A stretch of DNA of 64,000 bases from contig CM065884.1 of NCBI GenBank assembly GCA_033439255.1, positions 1,488,001 through 1,552,000 on the forward strand, written 5' to 3'. Below, one piece after another: positions 23,959-34,784 of this stretch. Under the pieces are notes generated by a model. The model had not been told where the DNA came from. It saw nothing but the letters and a program-made list of their open reading frames with translations, and searched no databases. The number at the start of each line of letters is the position of its first letter. Position 1 is the first letter of the stretch. The DNA is from Hericium rajendrae (Eukaryota; Basidiomycota; Agaricomycetes; Russulales; Hericiaceae). Position numbers and translations under genes: made by a program.

Positions 23959-24879
23959 ATGCCGAGCTGCGACCCACTCCTCTCGGTCAAAAACGTCGCT
24001 TGCTCGCGGCCAGAGGGCGACCCCATCTTCTCTAATGTTTCTTTCGTCGTTAACGAAGGAGACATCTGCGTGCTGCGTGCTCGTAGTGGCGCTGGGTAAG
24101 TGTGCCTTTTTCTCACGGGCTCGTTTTCGCAACCAGCTGACTAGGTCCAAGCAAGACGACGCTCCTTAAGTGTCTTGCCCATCTAAACCTATATCAAGGA
24201 ACTGTAGAATACAGAGGGAAGTGAGTGTTCTTTTGAAGTCGTTTGCTCGCCATGTCAGTTACCAATCGCGGGGTTCCAGGCAGCCAAAGTCGTATGGTGC
24301 GTTGTTCAGTTGTTCGGCGCGCTCAGGTGCTGACCCCACGCAGGCGTGCCGATCTACAGGACACACGTTCAGTACATCCCACAGCGGCCCTCGCTCCTCC
24401 CGAGCACACCGCGCGACTTCTTAGAGACGCTCTCCGAGTTTCATGCGCGGCGGAAGCAGGGCCACGTCGACCTGCAGAACGCCATCGACGTCGCGAGCGC
24501 GTGGGGAGTCAACGAGGAGCTGTGGGACCGCGCGTGGAACACGCTCAGCGGGGGCGAAGCGCAGCGCCTCGCGCTCGCGATCGGATTCGGGTTGCACAGC
24601 GCCGAAGTCCTGCTGCTCGATGGTGTGCATTTCCACTTCTGTTCTGCGTTCGGCCGCTGAGTTCCCGCTTTCGCAGAGCCCACGTCCGCGCTCGACTTGG
24701 ACACGTCCACGAAGGTCGAGGACACGCTCATCGAGGAAGTCAAGAATCCGGACACGATGCTGAAGGCGATCGTGTGGATCACGCACTCCGAGGAGCAGGC
24801 TCTGCGGGTCGGCAATCGGTTCCTCCACTTGTCTGCGTCTGGGATTGACGAGGAGACTACGCCTACCAACGGCGCATAG
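23959..24879 (+). CDS. Small soluble ABC-type ATPase (single nucleotide-binding domain)
   Basis: Stand-alone ABC ATPase of 234 residues built from five exons: 23959-24095, 24152-24220, 24280-24296, 24344-24622 and 24677-24879; all phases close. The Walker A loop RSGAGKTTLLK is assembled across intron 1, the signature is LSGGEAQR, Walker B is EVLLLDEPTSALD, and WITHSEEQALR supplies the switch His. No membrane helix is present. The layout resembles bacterial YbbL/FetA and plant STAR1-type subunits, which pair with a separate membrane protein; no such partner is encoded next door. Exon 3 has only 17 bases and encodes KQPKSYG with its neighbours, and it is required for frame. Substrate unknown; the family call is secure, the transport role is inferred. 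Confidence 0.85.
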
Positions 24880-25071
24880 TGCATTGGGCATCAGTTTTAC
24901 GTGTATTTTTTCTTGGTTATTGAAATTTGTTATTTGTAGGGGAGACATCGCGCATACTAGAGTATCTGGATTGAGCTCGGGGCTGTTTTATAGGTTTGTT
25001 TAATGGTATGGGCTTGTCCTTGATGAGATGATGACGATGATATGTATTTCACGATGTAAATCGTTGTATAA

Positions 25072-25161
25072 GGACCTTTAGCTCAATCGGTAGAGCTTTG
25101 TACTTATGAGGTTAACCTAACTGGAATGCAAGGGTCCCGAGTTCGATTCTCGGAAGGTCCA
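25072..25161 (+). tRNA. tRNA-Ile(UAU) with a 17-base intron
   Basis: The acceptor arms GGACCTT and AAGGTCC pair fully, followed by discriminator A at 25161. D arm GCTC/GAGC, anticodon arm TTGTA/TGCAA and T arm CCGAG/CTCGG all pair, giving a standard 73-base mature form. The anticodon loop is C-T-TAT-G-A with the anticodon at 25105-25107, reading AUA codons (Ile). A 17-base intron (25109-25125) sits one base 3' of the anticodon, the canonical place. The A box (TAGCTCAATCGG) and B box (GAGTTCGATTC) are intact. Confidence 0.93.
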
Positions 25162-25167
25162 TTTTTT
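25162..25167 (+). terminator. RNA polymerase III terminator of the tRNA gene
   Basis: A run of six Ts starts immediately after the discriminator base, the usual Pol III stop signal. Confidence 0.85.
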
Positions 25168-25241
25168 GTTGCCACTTTTGGCTAAGCACTCCAAACATTG
25201 TCGAAGTATTTTGCTACCTCTCTTTTTGTCCCTGGTATAAT

Positions 25242-25419
25242 GGATGACTTTCCGCGGCCTTATTTTTCTTCTATGATATGTTTTGGAGCTCATTTAGATT
25301 CAGAGTCCGCTGATTTATGCGACCTGATTGGATGAGGAGGTCATTTTGGACGTTAGCGAGGCATTTGAAATGGCCTCTGGAATATCATACCATAGATTTA
25401 AGGCCGCGGAAAGTCATCC
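25242..25419. mobile_element. MITE-like inverted-repeat element
   Basis: A 178-bp element bounded by perfect 21-bp terminal inverted repeats, GGATGACTTTCCGCGGCCTTA at 25242-25262 and its reverse complement at 25399-25419. A weaker inward extension pairs the CTATGATATG region with CATACCATAG. The interior is AT-rich and non-coding. AAT occurs directly outside both ends (25239-25241 and 25420-25422), which fits a 3-bp target duplication as made by PIF/Harbinger-type transposases, though three bases can match by chance. It lies 80 bases downstream of the tRNA gene and beyond the 3' end of the CCCH-like gene. Confidence 0.75.
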
Positions 25420-25644
25420 AATTATGCAGCCATCGAAGCCTCGAAGGGTAGGTAACATGCATACAACATGGAGATGGCATTGACAATAATACTAACAATT
25501 GAACATAGCAGAACATATTCTACGACATTACGAACGTGGCCAAGGCCCACAGCGCAAGGACATAATATAAAGGACATACAACAACACGAAAGGTCAATGA
25601 TATAAAGTAACGATGCCATCGTCCGCAAAACCTCCCAAATAACT

Positions 25645-27974
25645 TCAAGCAGAAGCTTGGGCTATCATCGTCCGGAGCTGCTCTAACCCTGCTCGATCCA
25701 TCTTCTCAATCCACGCAATGATGACATCGGCAGTCCGTCTGCTTGTATGAATCTGGTTGATGAGCGTTCCGCGGACGTCTTCGCCGTGTGCCTGTAGGAC
25801 CTCGAGAATGGTCCCAGTAAGTTCATCAAGCGCAGGAGTCATCTCCGAGCGTAACGTCCGTCTAATGGGCTGCTCGAGCGCCATCATGATGACTTCGTTC
25901 GAGGGCAGCATGGGAGGTGCAGGGGGGTTGTTGAGCCGCAGGGACATAGCCTTGGTCAACGCATCGTTTTCTTGACGGATCTGGGTGAGGATGTCCTTGT
26001 TCGCCTGCTCTGCTTGCTCAAGCTACGAACGGTGTGATTGAGCGTACGCGCATATATACGATGGCTGAACGCATACATACCTGGGCAAGCCTTTGTTTCA
26101 GTTCCTCATTCTCCTGACGTAGCCTTGCTCGATCCTGCTCCGCTTCGGTTGACCCAGTTATGAGCCCAGTAACTTCTGTCACAAGCTCATTTAGGTCATC
26201 CTCAACCGACTTCGCCGAGACCTCTGCCTCCCTCAATCGCCCGGCTGATTCTGATGCAGCGATCTGCTCGGGCGTGGCCAAGGAGCTGGCATTCCCTTTA
26301 ATATCGTCAACTATGGCCTCCAGCTTGCTGTCGATGTCATCTATCGTATGCTGCGCGTGCTGAGTGATGTCGTTGTGGATATCGCCCACAGAAGCTTCCA
26401 TCTTGTCAACGCGCTCTTGCATGTCGCGTATGGCTTTCTCTAGCTCGGGCAGCGCGGTCATGTCCTCGCCGGAAATGACAGAAGGGCTAAGGCCTTGTTC
26501 TGCGGATTCCGAGGTACGCTGCCGTTTAGCAGGACGCGAATCCCCACCTGCATCCACAGCCGTGCTTGATGTCGGGTCAAGACCGGGCAGCGAAACGCCT
26601 TGGCGTTGCAGGTGTTGCCAGAGCACCTTCTTCACGAGATCTTGCAACTGGGTGACATTGTCGCGTAGACCGGCGATCGTGTCCTTCATCTCGCTGCATT
26701 TGGTCTCGAAGTCTTGCACGTCGTATGGAGGTAAAATGGGCCAGAAGTGAGTCTCCAGCAGCTTCGTCGTCAAGGCGCTGATTTCCCGCCCTCTGTCGAC
26801 GCGACGTGACTCTCCACTCTGTAGGTGGGATGCCAACGCGGATTTCGCATCCCCGGCCTCGGCCGCGCCTTCGAAACGGAAGCCCTGGACGACGCGACGG
26901 GTGTTTTGAACGTCTCGCTCTGATGTGTGGTAAGCAGTCCGCTCTGATATGGCCTGCGCAAGCAGGCTGGTGCAGGATCGATCGATGGTAAGCGCGAGTT
27001 CTGTCTGTGAAAGAAAGACACGCACTCGATACGTTCAGTCCATACTGCTCGCTTCTCATCCGCAGACTCCTCCTTTTGCATCCATGTCGGAACGGCGGGC
27101 GTATTTCCATTAGGAATCGGTTTCCAGACTGGCGGGGGAGGCATAGCTGGGGAAGCTGGAACTGGAGGCGGGGTCGCGCGCGGTGGAGCTGGAGCCGAGT
27201 GCAGCGGCGTTGGCGGTTTGGGAGGTAGCGATGCAATAGGCGTAGCAATTCGTGACGCTTCGTTTGAGAGATTGATAGTCATTGCGCGAGGAGCACTGGG
27301 AAGTGGGCCGCGCGACATGGTGAGCATATTGTCTGAGGCGGATGCTTTGTTAGGAGATGAAGATCCTAAGGCAAAGAAGCTAGACAACGTGTCCGCTTTA
27401 TTCAGCTGGCGATCGTCTTTCTGCTCAACACGCGGATGGGGCGTGTCCAGGGCGGATTTCTGTGCGGGGTGGCGGTCGAAAGGTCGTGTATCGAGGTCGC
27501 GGTCGCGGTCGCGGTCGTGGTGGCGCGAGTCGAAAGAAGTCGTTGATTGCGGAGACCAGTCGCGACGCTGTCCGAAACTATCTTGCCGACGCGCACTGGG
27601 ACTGCCGCCTCTCCGCACGTATCCGGGACTCGGGCGATGGTCGACACTCGAATCTCGGCGGTAGGGGCGGTCGGACGAGCGTCCGCGTCGCGGGGGCGAG
27701 GGTGATCTCCGTCGATTATGAATCGAGTCCTCCTCGTCGATATAGGATCTTGGTATCGCGGCGCTCGCCCACTCCGGATCGCTTGGATGCACGTAATAGC
27801 ACTCAGCAGCTGATCTGAAGCATCCTGCCTTGCCGTGGGCGCGACTAATTTCTGTACCATCAGGTTTGAAGAACTTGAGGTACATATGACGGTAGTTAAG
27901 CATGAAAGCTTCAATTCCACAATCTGGATGATCCCGCTTACCTTGCAGCGGATGATCTTGATTTTCGGCCCCAT
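25645..27974 (-). CDS. Unknown protein: CCCH-like zinc motif, disordered middle, long coiled coil
   Basis: The start at 27974 yields MGPKIKIIRCK, spliced to FFKPDGTEISRAHGKAGC, then FRSAAECYYVHPSDPEWASA. The spacing C-x17-C-x6-C-x3-H is close to a CCCH RNA-binding finger, though its first spacing is too long for the classical type. A low-complexity Arg/Ser/Asp/Pro region follows (RRRSPSPPRRGR, HHDRDRDRDLD, PPPVPASPAMPPPPVWKPIP), like those of RNA-processing factors. From about 26990 downward the protein becomes acidic and helical: ILPPYDVQDFETKCSEMKDT, a KRQR basic patch, DKMEASVGDIHNDITQHAQH, and heptads to the end (RARLRQENEELKQRLAQ, LEQAEQANKDILTQ), closing with a conserved-looking helical domain before TGA 25645. 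I cannot name the gene; an RNA or chromatin role is an inference from composition. Confidence 0.65.
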
Positions 27975-28412
27975 GTTTAGGCCCTGTATGCGTTGCGTTG
28001 GTTGTGGGAGGTGAAGGTTGCTGTTTGTGGAACCGATTGTCTCATAAGTAAGTCGGAACGCTAGTCGCACATGGAGTCGCCCACCAGCGAGAACATTTTG
28101 GCAACTAGCACAAAGGCATGTCACTCGATCTCTTTTGCAACTTCCACAACACTCAGCGTGCCTTTCGCCTCCACGCCACTCCGCAACTCGTCCCCGTCCC
28201 GATGCCGTGATCGACTGCATGCTTGATAGACTTTGATCTTCCTTCGGCAGTGACATATGTACAGCACCAATTCACTTTATCCATTCGCACGACAGGTCGG
28301 CGCCTGCCAACTGAATTCCGAGACCTATGGGATGGTTCTCGTTCCAACAGGTGAGAATCTTTCTCACCAGGCCGGGGCGTGAAAAGCGGGTGAGTACCGA
28401 TGAGGGTCGAGG
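27975..28412. other. Divergent promoter region (CCCH-like / GT15 copy A)
   Basis: About 440 bases between divergent starts. No protein-like reading or repeat is seen. Confidence 0.4.
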
Positions 28413-30150
28413 ATGGCATCTCCTGCCTCTATGGCCATCCTCCAAGTGACCCCCCTACGTGCATTAGCAGGCTTATTCCTCCTGGTGAGTCTCATTTTCA
28501 CTTTCCCATCGTTCGAGCCTGGACTTACAAGTGCTCTTAGGCATTTGTGCAGTACTTAATTCCCAGAGCAACTTACTTTCGGAATGGCGTCTATCTGGAC
28601 GACCTCCGAAAGATCCTGAAGCCTTGGGAGCCTAAGCCTCCTCTACATCTAATCAGTCCTCTGCATCGACGAGCAAATGCGACTCTTCTCGTCATATGCA
28701 GAAATGCAGATCTTGGTCCAATCCTGTGGACAATGCAGCAGTTCGAGGACAGATACAATCGACAATACAGTTATCCATGGGTATTCTTGAACGATGAGCC
28801 GTTCACAGAGGATTTCAAGCTGTGCGTGCAACATCGTTGTTGTTTCCGTTGTTCTTATAATCCCCATTTCCTCTTGAAGACGGGTGAGCACCATGACCGA
28901 CGCTCCAATTTCATTCGGCGTCATACCGCCAGAACAATGGAATGAACCCGAGTGGATCAACACTACCTTGGCGGCCAGTGTCCGCAAGAGCATGGCTCTG
29001 GCGCGAGTCCCGCATGGAGGTAGCCTGTGTTTCTGTTGACCGACATGTAATAAGTACTGACATCCCGCGAAGAAAGTATCTCGTGCGTATGTCGATAGAC
29101 TCGTAAAACTCTGAACTTCATCCTCTATCTCAGTTACCGAAACTTGTGCCGGTACAATGCTGGGGTACGTGAACCCATATTCCTGGGGGCGATCACAATG
29201 AGCTGAACCTTATGTCTGCAGTTCTTGTTCGATCATGAGTTACTCCAGCCTTTCAAGTATTACTGGAGGATAGAGTAAGCTTCACTTTACATTAGCGTCA
29301 TGAAATTCCATCTCATTGAGTCATCTGAAGGCCAGGTGTCGACTATTTCTGCAATATCACAGATGATCCGCTTCTTTTCATGCAAGACAGCAACAAGACG
29401 TATGGTATGATAGCAAGTCTCTATATGATAGCTTCGTCTCGACAAGGAGCTTAGGATTTACAATGGCAAACCATGAAGCTCAAGCCGCTGTCTGGACATT
29501 GTGGGAAACTGTGTATGGTGCGTTACGACAGCTCGTTCGCACTCTCACGCGCTGACGATCAACGGCATAGACTTCATGGTCGAAAATCCCAGCCTAATGC
29601 CGCGTGAGAACATGGTGGACTTCGTGACTGAAGATGGCAGAGATAACTATAATCTTTGTCAATGTAAGGTTCGTTTACTCTCTTCGAGTTTGCTATCACA
29701 GAGCCCATGCTCCATGCAGATTACAGTAACTTTGAGATCGTGGACATGGACTTCTGGCGAAGCGAAGCCTACAGGCAATTCTTTACCTATCTGGACAAGA
29801 AAGGTGGGATCTATTATGAGGTCCGTCTGCCTCCCTTACCCAACACTGTTCCCGGACTTATGCGACGCGGGACGTGCAGCGCTGGTGCAGATCAGCCATC
29901 CAAAGTATCGCGCTCTCCCTCTTCGCGAAGAAGGAGAACGTGCATTTTTCAAAGATATCGGTTACCGGCATGCATCGTTGCAGCATTGCCCACAGGACGA
30001 CGCATGGAAACGTGGGAGGTGCTGGTGTGACCCGAACGAGAACTTCGGTATGTTCCTTCATCGTGTGACTGCTGGTGGGATCCGGATTCACTGATTGGTC
30101 CTCCAGATTACCACGAACAGTCCTGTCTGGCACGGTGGGAAAGGTTGTGA
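28413..30150 (+). CDS. KRE2/KTR-like: GT15 alpha-1,2-mannosyltransferase, copy A
   Basis: Golgi type II enzyme of the Kre2/Mnt1/Ktr family that adds alpha-1,2-mannose to N- and O-glycans from GDP-mannose. The start MASPASMAILQVTPLRALAG is followed by a short anchor helix (LFLLAFVQYLI). Catalytic-domain landmarks are RANATLLVICRNADL, QFEDRYNRQYSYPWVFLNDE, SISYRNLCRYNAGF, FKYYWRIEPGVDYFCNI, NYNLCQYSNFEIVDMDFWRS, KDIGYRHASLQHCPQDD and RCWCDPNENFDYHEQSCLAR. The YNLC-x-YSNFEI segment carries the Glu proposed as catalytic in Kre2. About ten short introns lie at places shared with copies B and C. Near 29949 a run of five Ts, where six would keep frame, separates KKENVHF from KDIGYRH; it is a real frameshift or a base-calling error. 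Otherwise the copy looks whole. Confidence 0.82.
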
Positions 30151-30352
30151 GAATGAGTGGGGTAAATGCGCGATAGCTCTTGGCTGAGAGTGCTTCTTAC
30201 TTTTGTATTGAGAGACCACTCTATGGTGTCCTGTCGGAACGTTGTTCCCACATTGCCGACGATACTTTACCCTGTGCTTTCATATTCTACTGGGTCTTGA
30301 AGTTTCGGTCCTCTCGACTTATAAGACTCCAAAAAGCGTACGTCTTTGATCA

Positions 30353-32108
30353 TGGTCGGCATTCCCCGGTCCATATCTCCACGCGTATTGTTCGCGTCCA
30401 TCATTCTGCTCAGTGTAAGCAAAACCTCAGAGAAATTTAGCTTCTACTCAACTACTATTGAAATAAGCCTAATATTTACAGGTATTAGCCTACCTTGTAT
30501 CGCCTTTCCTCTCCACATTTGTGCACAACTCATGGCAATTACCACTTCCATACTCCCACCTCGAGCAGAGACACGGTCTCTCGAAGTCGGGGCGTCCGCT
30601 CGTGAATGCGACATTCTTCGTTCTTTGCCGCAACAGTGATCTCGACGAGGTAATGGACAGCATGCACCAGGTCGAGGACAGGTTTAACCAAGGTACGGAT
30701 ACCCATGGGTGTTCTTGAACGACGAGCCGTTCACGGACGAGTTCAAAATGTATGTGACCTGTACCGTGTGATGACGATGACGAGACTACTGACTCTGCAA
30801 TTTGCTGGTCTCGCATGCAGGCGAATTCAGGTCATGACGGAGTCGCCTGTCTCTTTCGGCCTTATACCGGCAGAGCAGTGGAACCAACCTCCTTGGATCG
30901 ATGAGGAGAGAGCTGCGCTTGAGAGGTTCAACATGGCCACGGATACATCGCGGGCGGTACCCTACGGAGGTATACCAATTGGCTCCTAATGTTTGCATCA
31001 CGCTGACGTTGTGCCTATTGTCCAGGAAGTCTCTCGTATGTACCATCCTGTCCTGCAAGGATGTCGTAAACTCACAGGGAGATTAGTTATCGGAATATGT
31101 GCCGCTTCAATTCCGGTGTCAGCAGTTCCCATCAATGTGATTTCGGCGGGACGTGAACTAATTCTTTCGATAGTTCTTCTACCGGAACGAGCTGCTTCAG
31201 CCGTACAGGTACTATTGGCGGATAGAGTGAGCGTCCTCGGATCTGTATTTTTCATGGATTCAACTGACCTAAATTCTCAGGCCCGGGGTCAAGTTTTTCT
31301 GCAATCTTGACTATGATCCGTTTGTGATGATGCAGGAGCAGAATAAGACGTATGGTCTGTATCCAGCCATTTCAAGCATTATTCTTGGTTCCTGATCAAT
31401 TACTCGTTAGGATTTACTGTTTCGTTCTATGAATATAAGGAAACAATCTTGACGCTTTGGGATACAGTGAAGGGTCAGTCCTCCTTCCGAGATCCAATTA
31501 CATCTAACTTTTCCGCGTTTCAGGTTTCATGAAGGAGAATCCAGGTTTGATACCGCAAAACAATATGATGGACTTCATCTCGGACGACGGTGGAGAGACT
31601 TACAATTTATGTCATTGTAAGTAATCTCTCACCATAATTTTCCATCTGGTTGTGCTCACAATCCTCATTTACAAAGATTGGAGCAACTTTGAGATTGCTG
31701 ATATGGATTTGATTTCTGGCGTGGGGAGGCGTACAGCAAATTCTTCGACTATCTAGACCATCAAGGCGGGTTTTACTATGAGGTGCGCCCTTCCACAATG
31801 GCTCTAGATATCGATGCTCGTCGCCTAATCAAGATGGCCAGCGATGGGGAGATGCACCGGTTCACAGCATAGGCGCATCAATATTCTTGCCCAAAGAGCA
31901 AATACATTTCTTCGAGGATATAGGATATCGCCACGAGCCGTTTCAACACTGTCCGGACGGCAACATATGGTCAAAGGGGAGATGTAGTTGCGATCCGATG
32001 GATAATTTCGGTAAATCTGACTTTATAAGTATGTGCAGGTTGCACTGACTCTCATCGCCAGATGCATTGCCCGGATCATGTCTTCCTCGGTGGAAGGCAT
32101 TGCATTGA
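30353..32108 (+). pseudogene. KRE2/KTR-like: GT15 alpha-1,2-mannosyltransferase, copy B, probably decayed
   Basis: Second tandem GT15 copy. It starts MVGIPRSISPRVLFASIILL with a membrane anchor, then LSKSGRPLVNATFFVLCRNS, FKMRIQVMTESPVSFGLIPA, SLSYRNMCRFNSGFFYRNEL, PYRYYWRIEPGVKFFCNLDY, DFISDDGGETYNLCHY and KGRCSCDPMDNF, ending CLPRWKALH at TGA 32106. Intron positions match copies A and C. The frame is broken twice: near 30695 one base is missing between RFNQ and YGYPWVF, and near 31705 there is an apparent 5-base duplication (ATTTG/ATTTC) inside the conserved DMDFW motif. The second is hard to blame on a base-run error, so the copy is probably a pseudogene. The rest is well conserved, so loss seems recent. 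Confidence 0.75.
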
Positions 32109-32610
32109 AGACGGTGATGAAATTCAGTGATCCTTGTCTTCTTCCCGGTGTAAGTGTAAGTGTCATCAATCGAATGCGATATGGGTCCCCGCCAGCACTG
32201 CATGACGTGGGTCAGATACCAGATAGGAGATGGTCGGTCTGCAGGCGAAGCAACATATATCGCAGTGTCACGACTTGCTCTGAACAGAATTCACTAAATC
32301 AATCCCTGTGCGCGTAGTCGTCGATCTCCATCCTCCTGCCATCCGCGTGAAGCCTTGCTAGATTTGGGCTAATCCGCAATATAAGGAACCCATTGTTCGT
32401 AGCAACTTGTCGATCTCGGACAGTCCAAAGCCGCTTGCAAGGGAATCATAGTCTTATTTGTTCACCGCGAGCTTCGCATTCGCGCAGCTGCGCAGAGCAG
32501 TCTCGCACGCCAAGATTCCCGCAGTCGCGTGTATGCCACTCAAATACCATGAAAGGTGCCACGTTATGGACTCCAGTCATTGCTGATTTTGCACGTTCGA
32601 CCAGCTTCCA
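32109..32610. other. Spacer between GT15 copy B and aldehyde dehydrogenase
   Basis: About 500 bases with no recognised gene, presumed to hold the 3' UTR of copy B and the promoter of the dehydrogenase. Confidence 0.4.
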
Positions 32611-34513
32611 ATGTCTTCTGAAACTCCATTTCTTCCGCTGTATATCGACGGCCACGTTCGCCTCCGCCAAATCCGGCGCGACCTTCACAGTCCGCACGCC
32701 CGGCACCCAGCGCGCCGCCACAATCACGGCCGCCGCGGCCCCCTCGGACGTCGACGCCGCCATCGAGAACGCGCAGGCCGCCTTCCCCGCGTGGGCAGCG
32801 CTGCCGCCGAGCGCGCGCGGCTGCGCTCATGGAGGAGCCGCAGTGGGGCGCGGACGTGCAAGCTGCGCTGCTGCACGAGACGGGCACGACGAAGGACTGG
32901 CGTGATATGCAGGTGTACGCTACGCCGGCGTACGTCAAGAGCATGTGCGGCTGTATTGGCAAGCTCAAGGGCGAGTCGTTTCCGAGTATGATTCCGGGCG
33001 GGCAGGCCGTTGTGCAGCGCGTTCCGTTGGGTGTTATGTATGTCACTGCCGTTTGGTCATGCGCTGGCTTGATGTGGGGCCGTTCGGGATATGGGGGACT
33101 GACGGGTTGGTAGACATAGCATTGTTCCGTGGAACGCGTCCGTCATACTGGTCGTGCGCAATCTTGCGGTCGCGCTTTTGTGCGGCAACGCTGTCGTATG
33201 TCGCCCATCCGAGTATAGCCCGCGGTCTTCGTGGCTTGCCGTCGAGGCGATGGAAAAGGTGAGTCGTGTTTCTAGGCTTCATCTGTGCTTGTGAATGGAT
33301 CGTGCTCATACGCTGGGGTGCCAGGCAGGCCTTCCTCCTGGCGTGCTGAATTTCGTTACCATGGCGCGCGAGGACATCCCTGCACTAACCAAGCAGATTA
33401 TTGCACACCCCTTCATTCGTAAGATTGCAGTATGTCTGTTTGTCGCCTTTCGCGAAGTCCGGCTGATCTTAGCCATGACTGCACACATAGTTCACGGGAA
33501 GTCAACGAACTGGTCGCATTTTGGCCACAGAGGCGGGGAAGTATCTCAAGCCGTGTGTGCTGGAGCTAGGGAGCAAATCTCCTGCCATCGTAAGCGTCGT
33601 GCACGACAGGGTTTGACTCGATTCTTACCTACCGTCATCCAACAGGTACTGCCCGATGCAGACATCAACGCGGCTGCGCGTGGCATCCTGTATAGCGGCG
33701 TCGCTAATGCAGGGCAAGTGTGTACGTCGACTGAGCGCGTCATTGTCCACAAGGATGTGTATCCCGCGCTCCTAGACGCGCTCAAGACGCGTCTGCCGGC
33801 GCTGCGCACGGGACACGCAGAGAAGGATGACAGTAACGTCATAGGCACGCTCGTGCCCAACGGCGCCGCAGATAATGTGAGAGGAATGGTGAGAGAAGCG
33901 TTGGACGGGGGCGCGAAGATATTGGCGGGTGGAGTGGACGGCCAAGACACGGTATTGAAGCCGACGCTCGTTGGAGGAGTCGGGCCCGGTATGCGGCTGT
34001 GGAACCATGAGACGTTCGGCCCTGGTACGTATTCTTCTCCTCTGTCCTGTTTCTCCCGGTTGAATGTGGTTGACCCAGTGATGGCGATTGCAGTCGCGGA
34101 GACCACAGAAGAGGCGGTCCGACTTGCGAATACGACCGAATATTCTTTGAACTCGTCGCTGTGGTGCAGCGATATCTATGCGGCGATGGAGGTCACATCG
34201 CAGTTGAATGCAGGTGAGTTCGGATCAGAGCCTGCGCAGCCTTTCGATATCATGACGAGCTGCGTCCAAGGCACGGTCAATATCAACGGTCCGACCGTGC
34301 ATTTTGAGTTCCAACACGATATGCGTGGGCTTGGGTACGTGATTATCGTTGTTCCACTGCCTTTGGACGAAGTTGATGAGCCGACTGATACTGCGGATGT
34401 GATGGATACGCAGGGATGCGAGTGGTTACGGGGCCTTCGACGTGGAGAGCTTTACGCATAAGAAGATGGTGCTGCTGCACAAGTTGGAGAGAACATATCC
34501 ATTGCCTGTGTAG
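32611..34513 (+). CDS. Aldehyde dehydrogenase (aromatic-aldehyde type likely)
   Basis: NAD(P)-dependent enzyme oxidising an aldehyde to its acid. The start [14 protein letters not shown] is the usual ALDH opening. Core motifs are [20 protein letters not shown] (cofactor fold entry), [51 protein letters not shown] with the catalytic Glu, [20 protein letters not shown] with the catalytic Cys, [11 protein letters not shown] and [20 protein letters not shown], ending YPLPV at TAG 34511. Best likeness is to salicylaldehyde/vanillin-type dehydrogenases, which would suit a lignin-exposed fungus, but that is inference. Two single-base frame changes are apparent in the GC-rich N-terminal exon, near 32653 (after LYIDG) and 32818 (between PPSAR and [10 protein letters not shown]). 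The remaining exons read cleanly, so the gene may be whole with sequence errors. It sits between GT15 copies B and C. Confidence 0.82.
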
Positions 34514-34784
34514 ATTCGGTTCAGCGTAGACTAGAGCATCTATGTAGAGCGTGTTTACGAGGACAGTGACCACAAAGTGACAGACAGAAAACGATGTTTG
34601 CAGCGACAATCCTGGAGATGCACAGCCACTAGGTCCCGGATGGCTGCACGGCGGATCCGGACCTACGGCAGTGCATTCGCGCTTGGGCAGGCCGGGCAGC
34701 CTCCCTTGGTCTCCACCGGCCACCACCTGCTTCGACCTCTCTACTCAAGTCGTCCTCAATCTGAGGACCGGTCCATCTTTCAAG

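Noticed and set aside
27490-27525. Short GGTCGC tandem repeat
   Set aside because: It encodes the DRDRDRDLD stretch of the CCCH-like protein, so it is coding low complexity rather than a separate repeat element.
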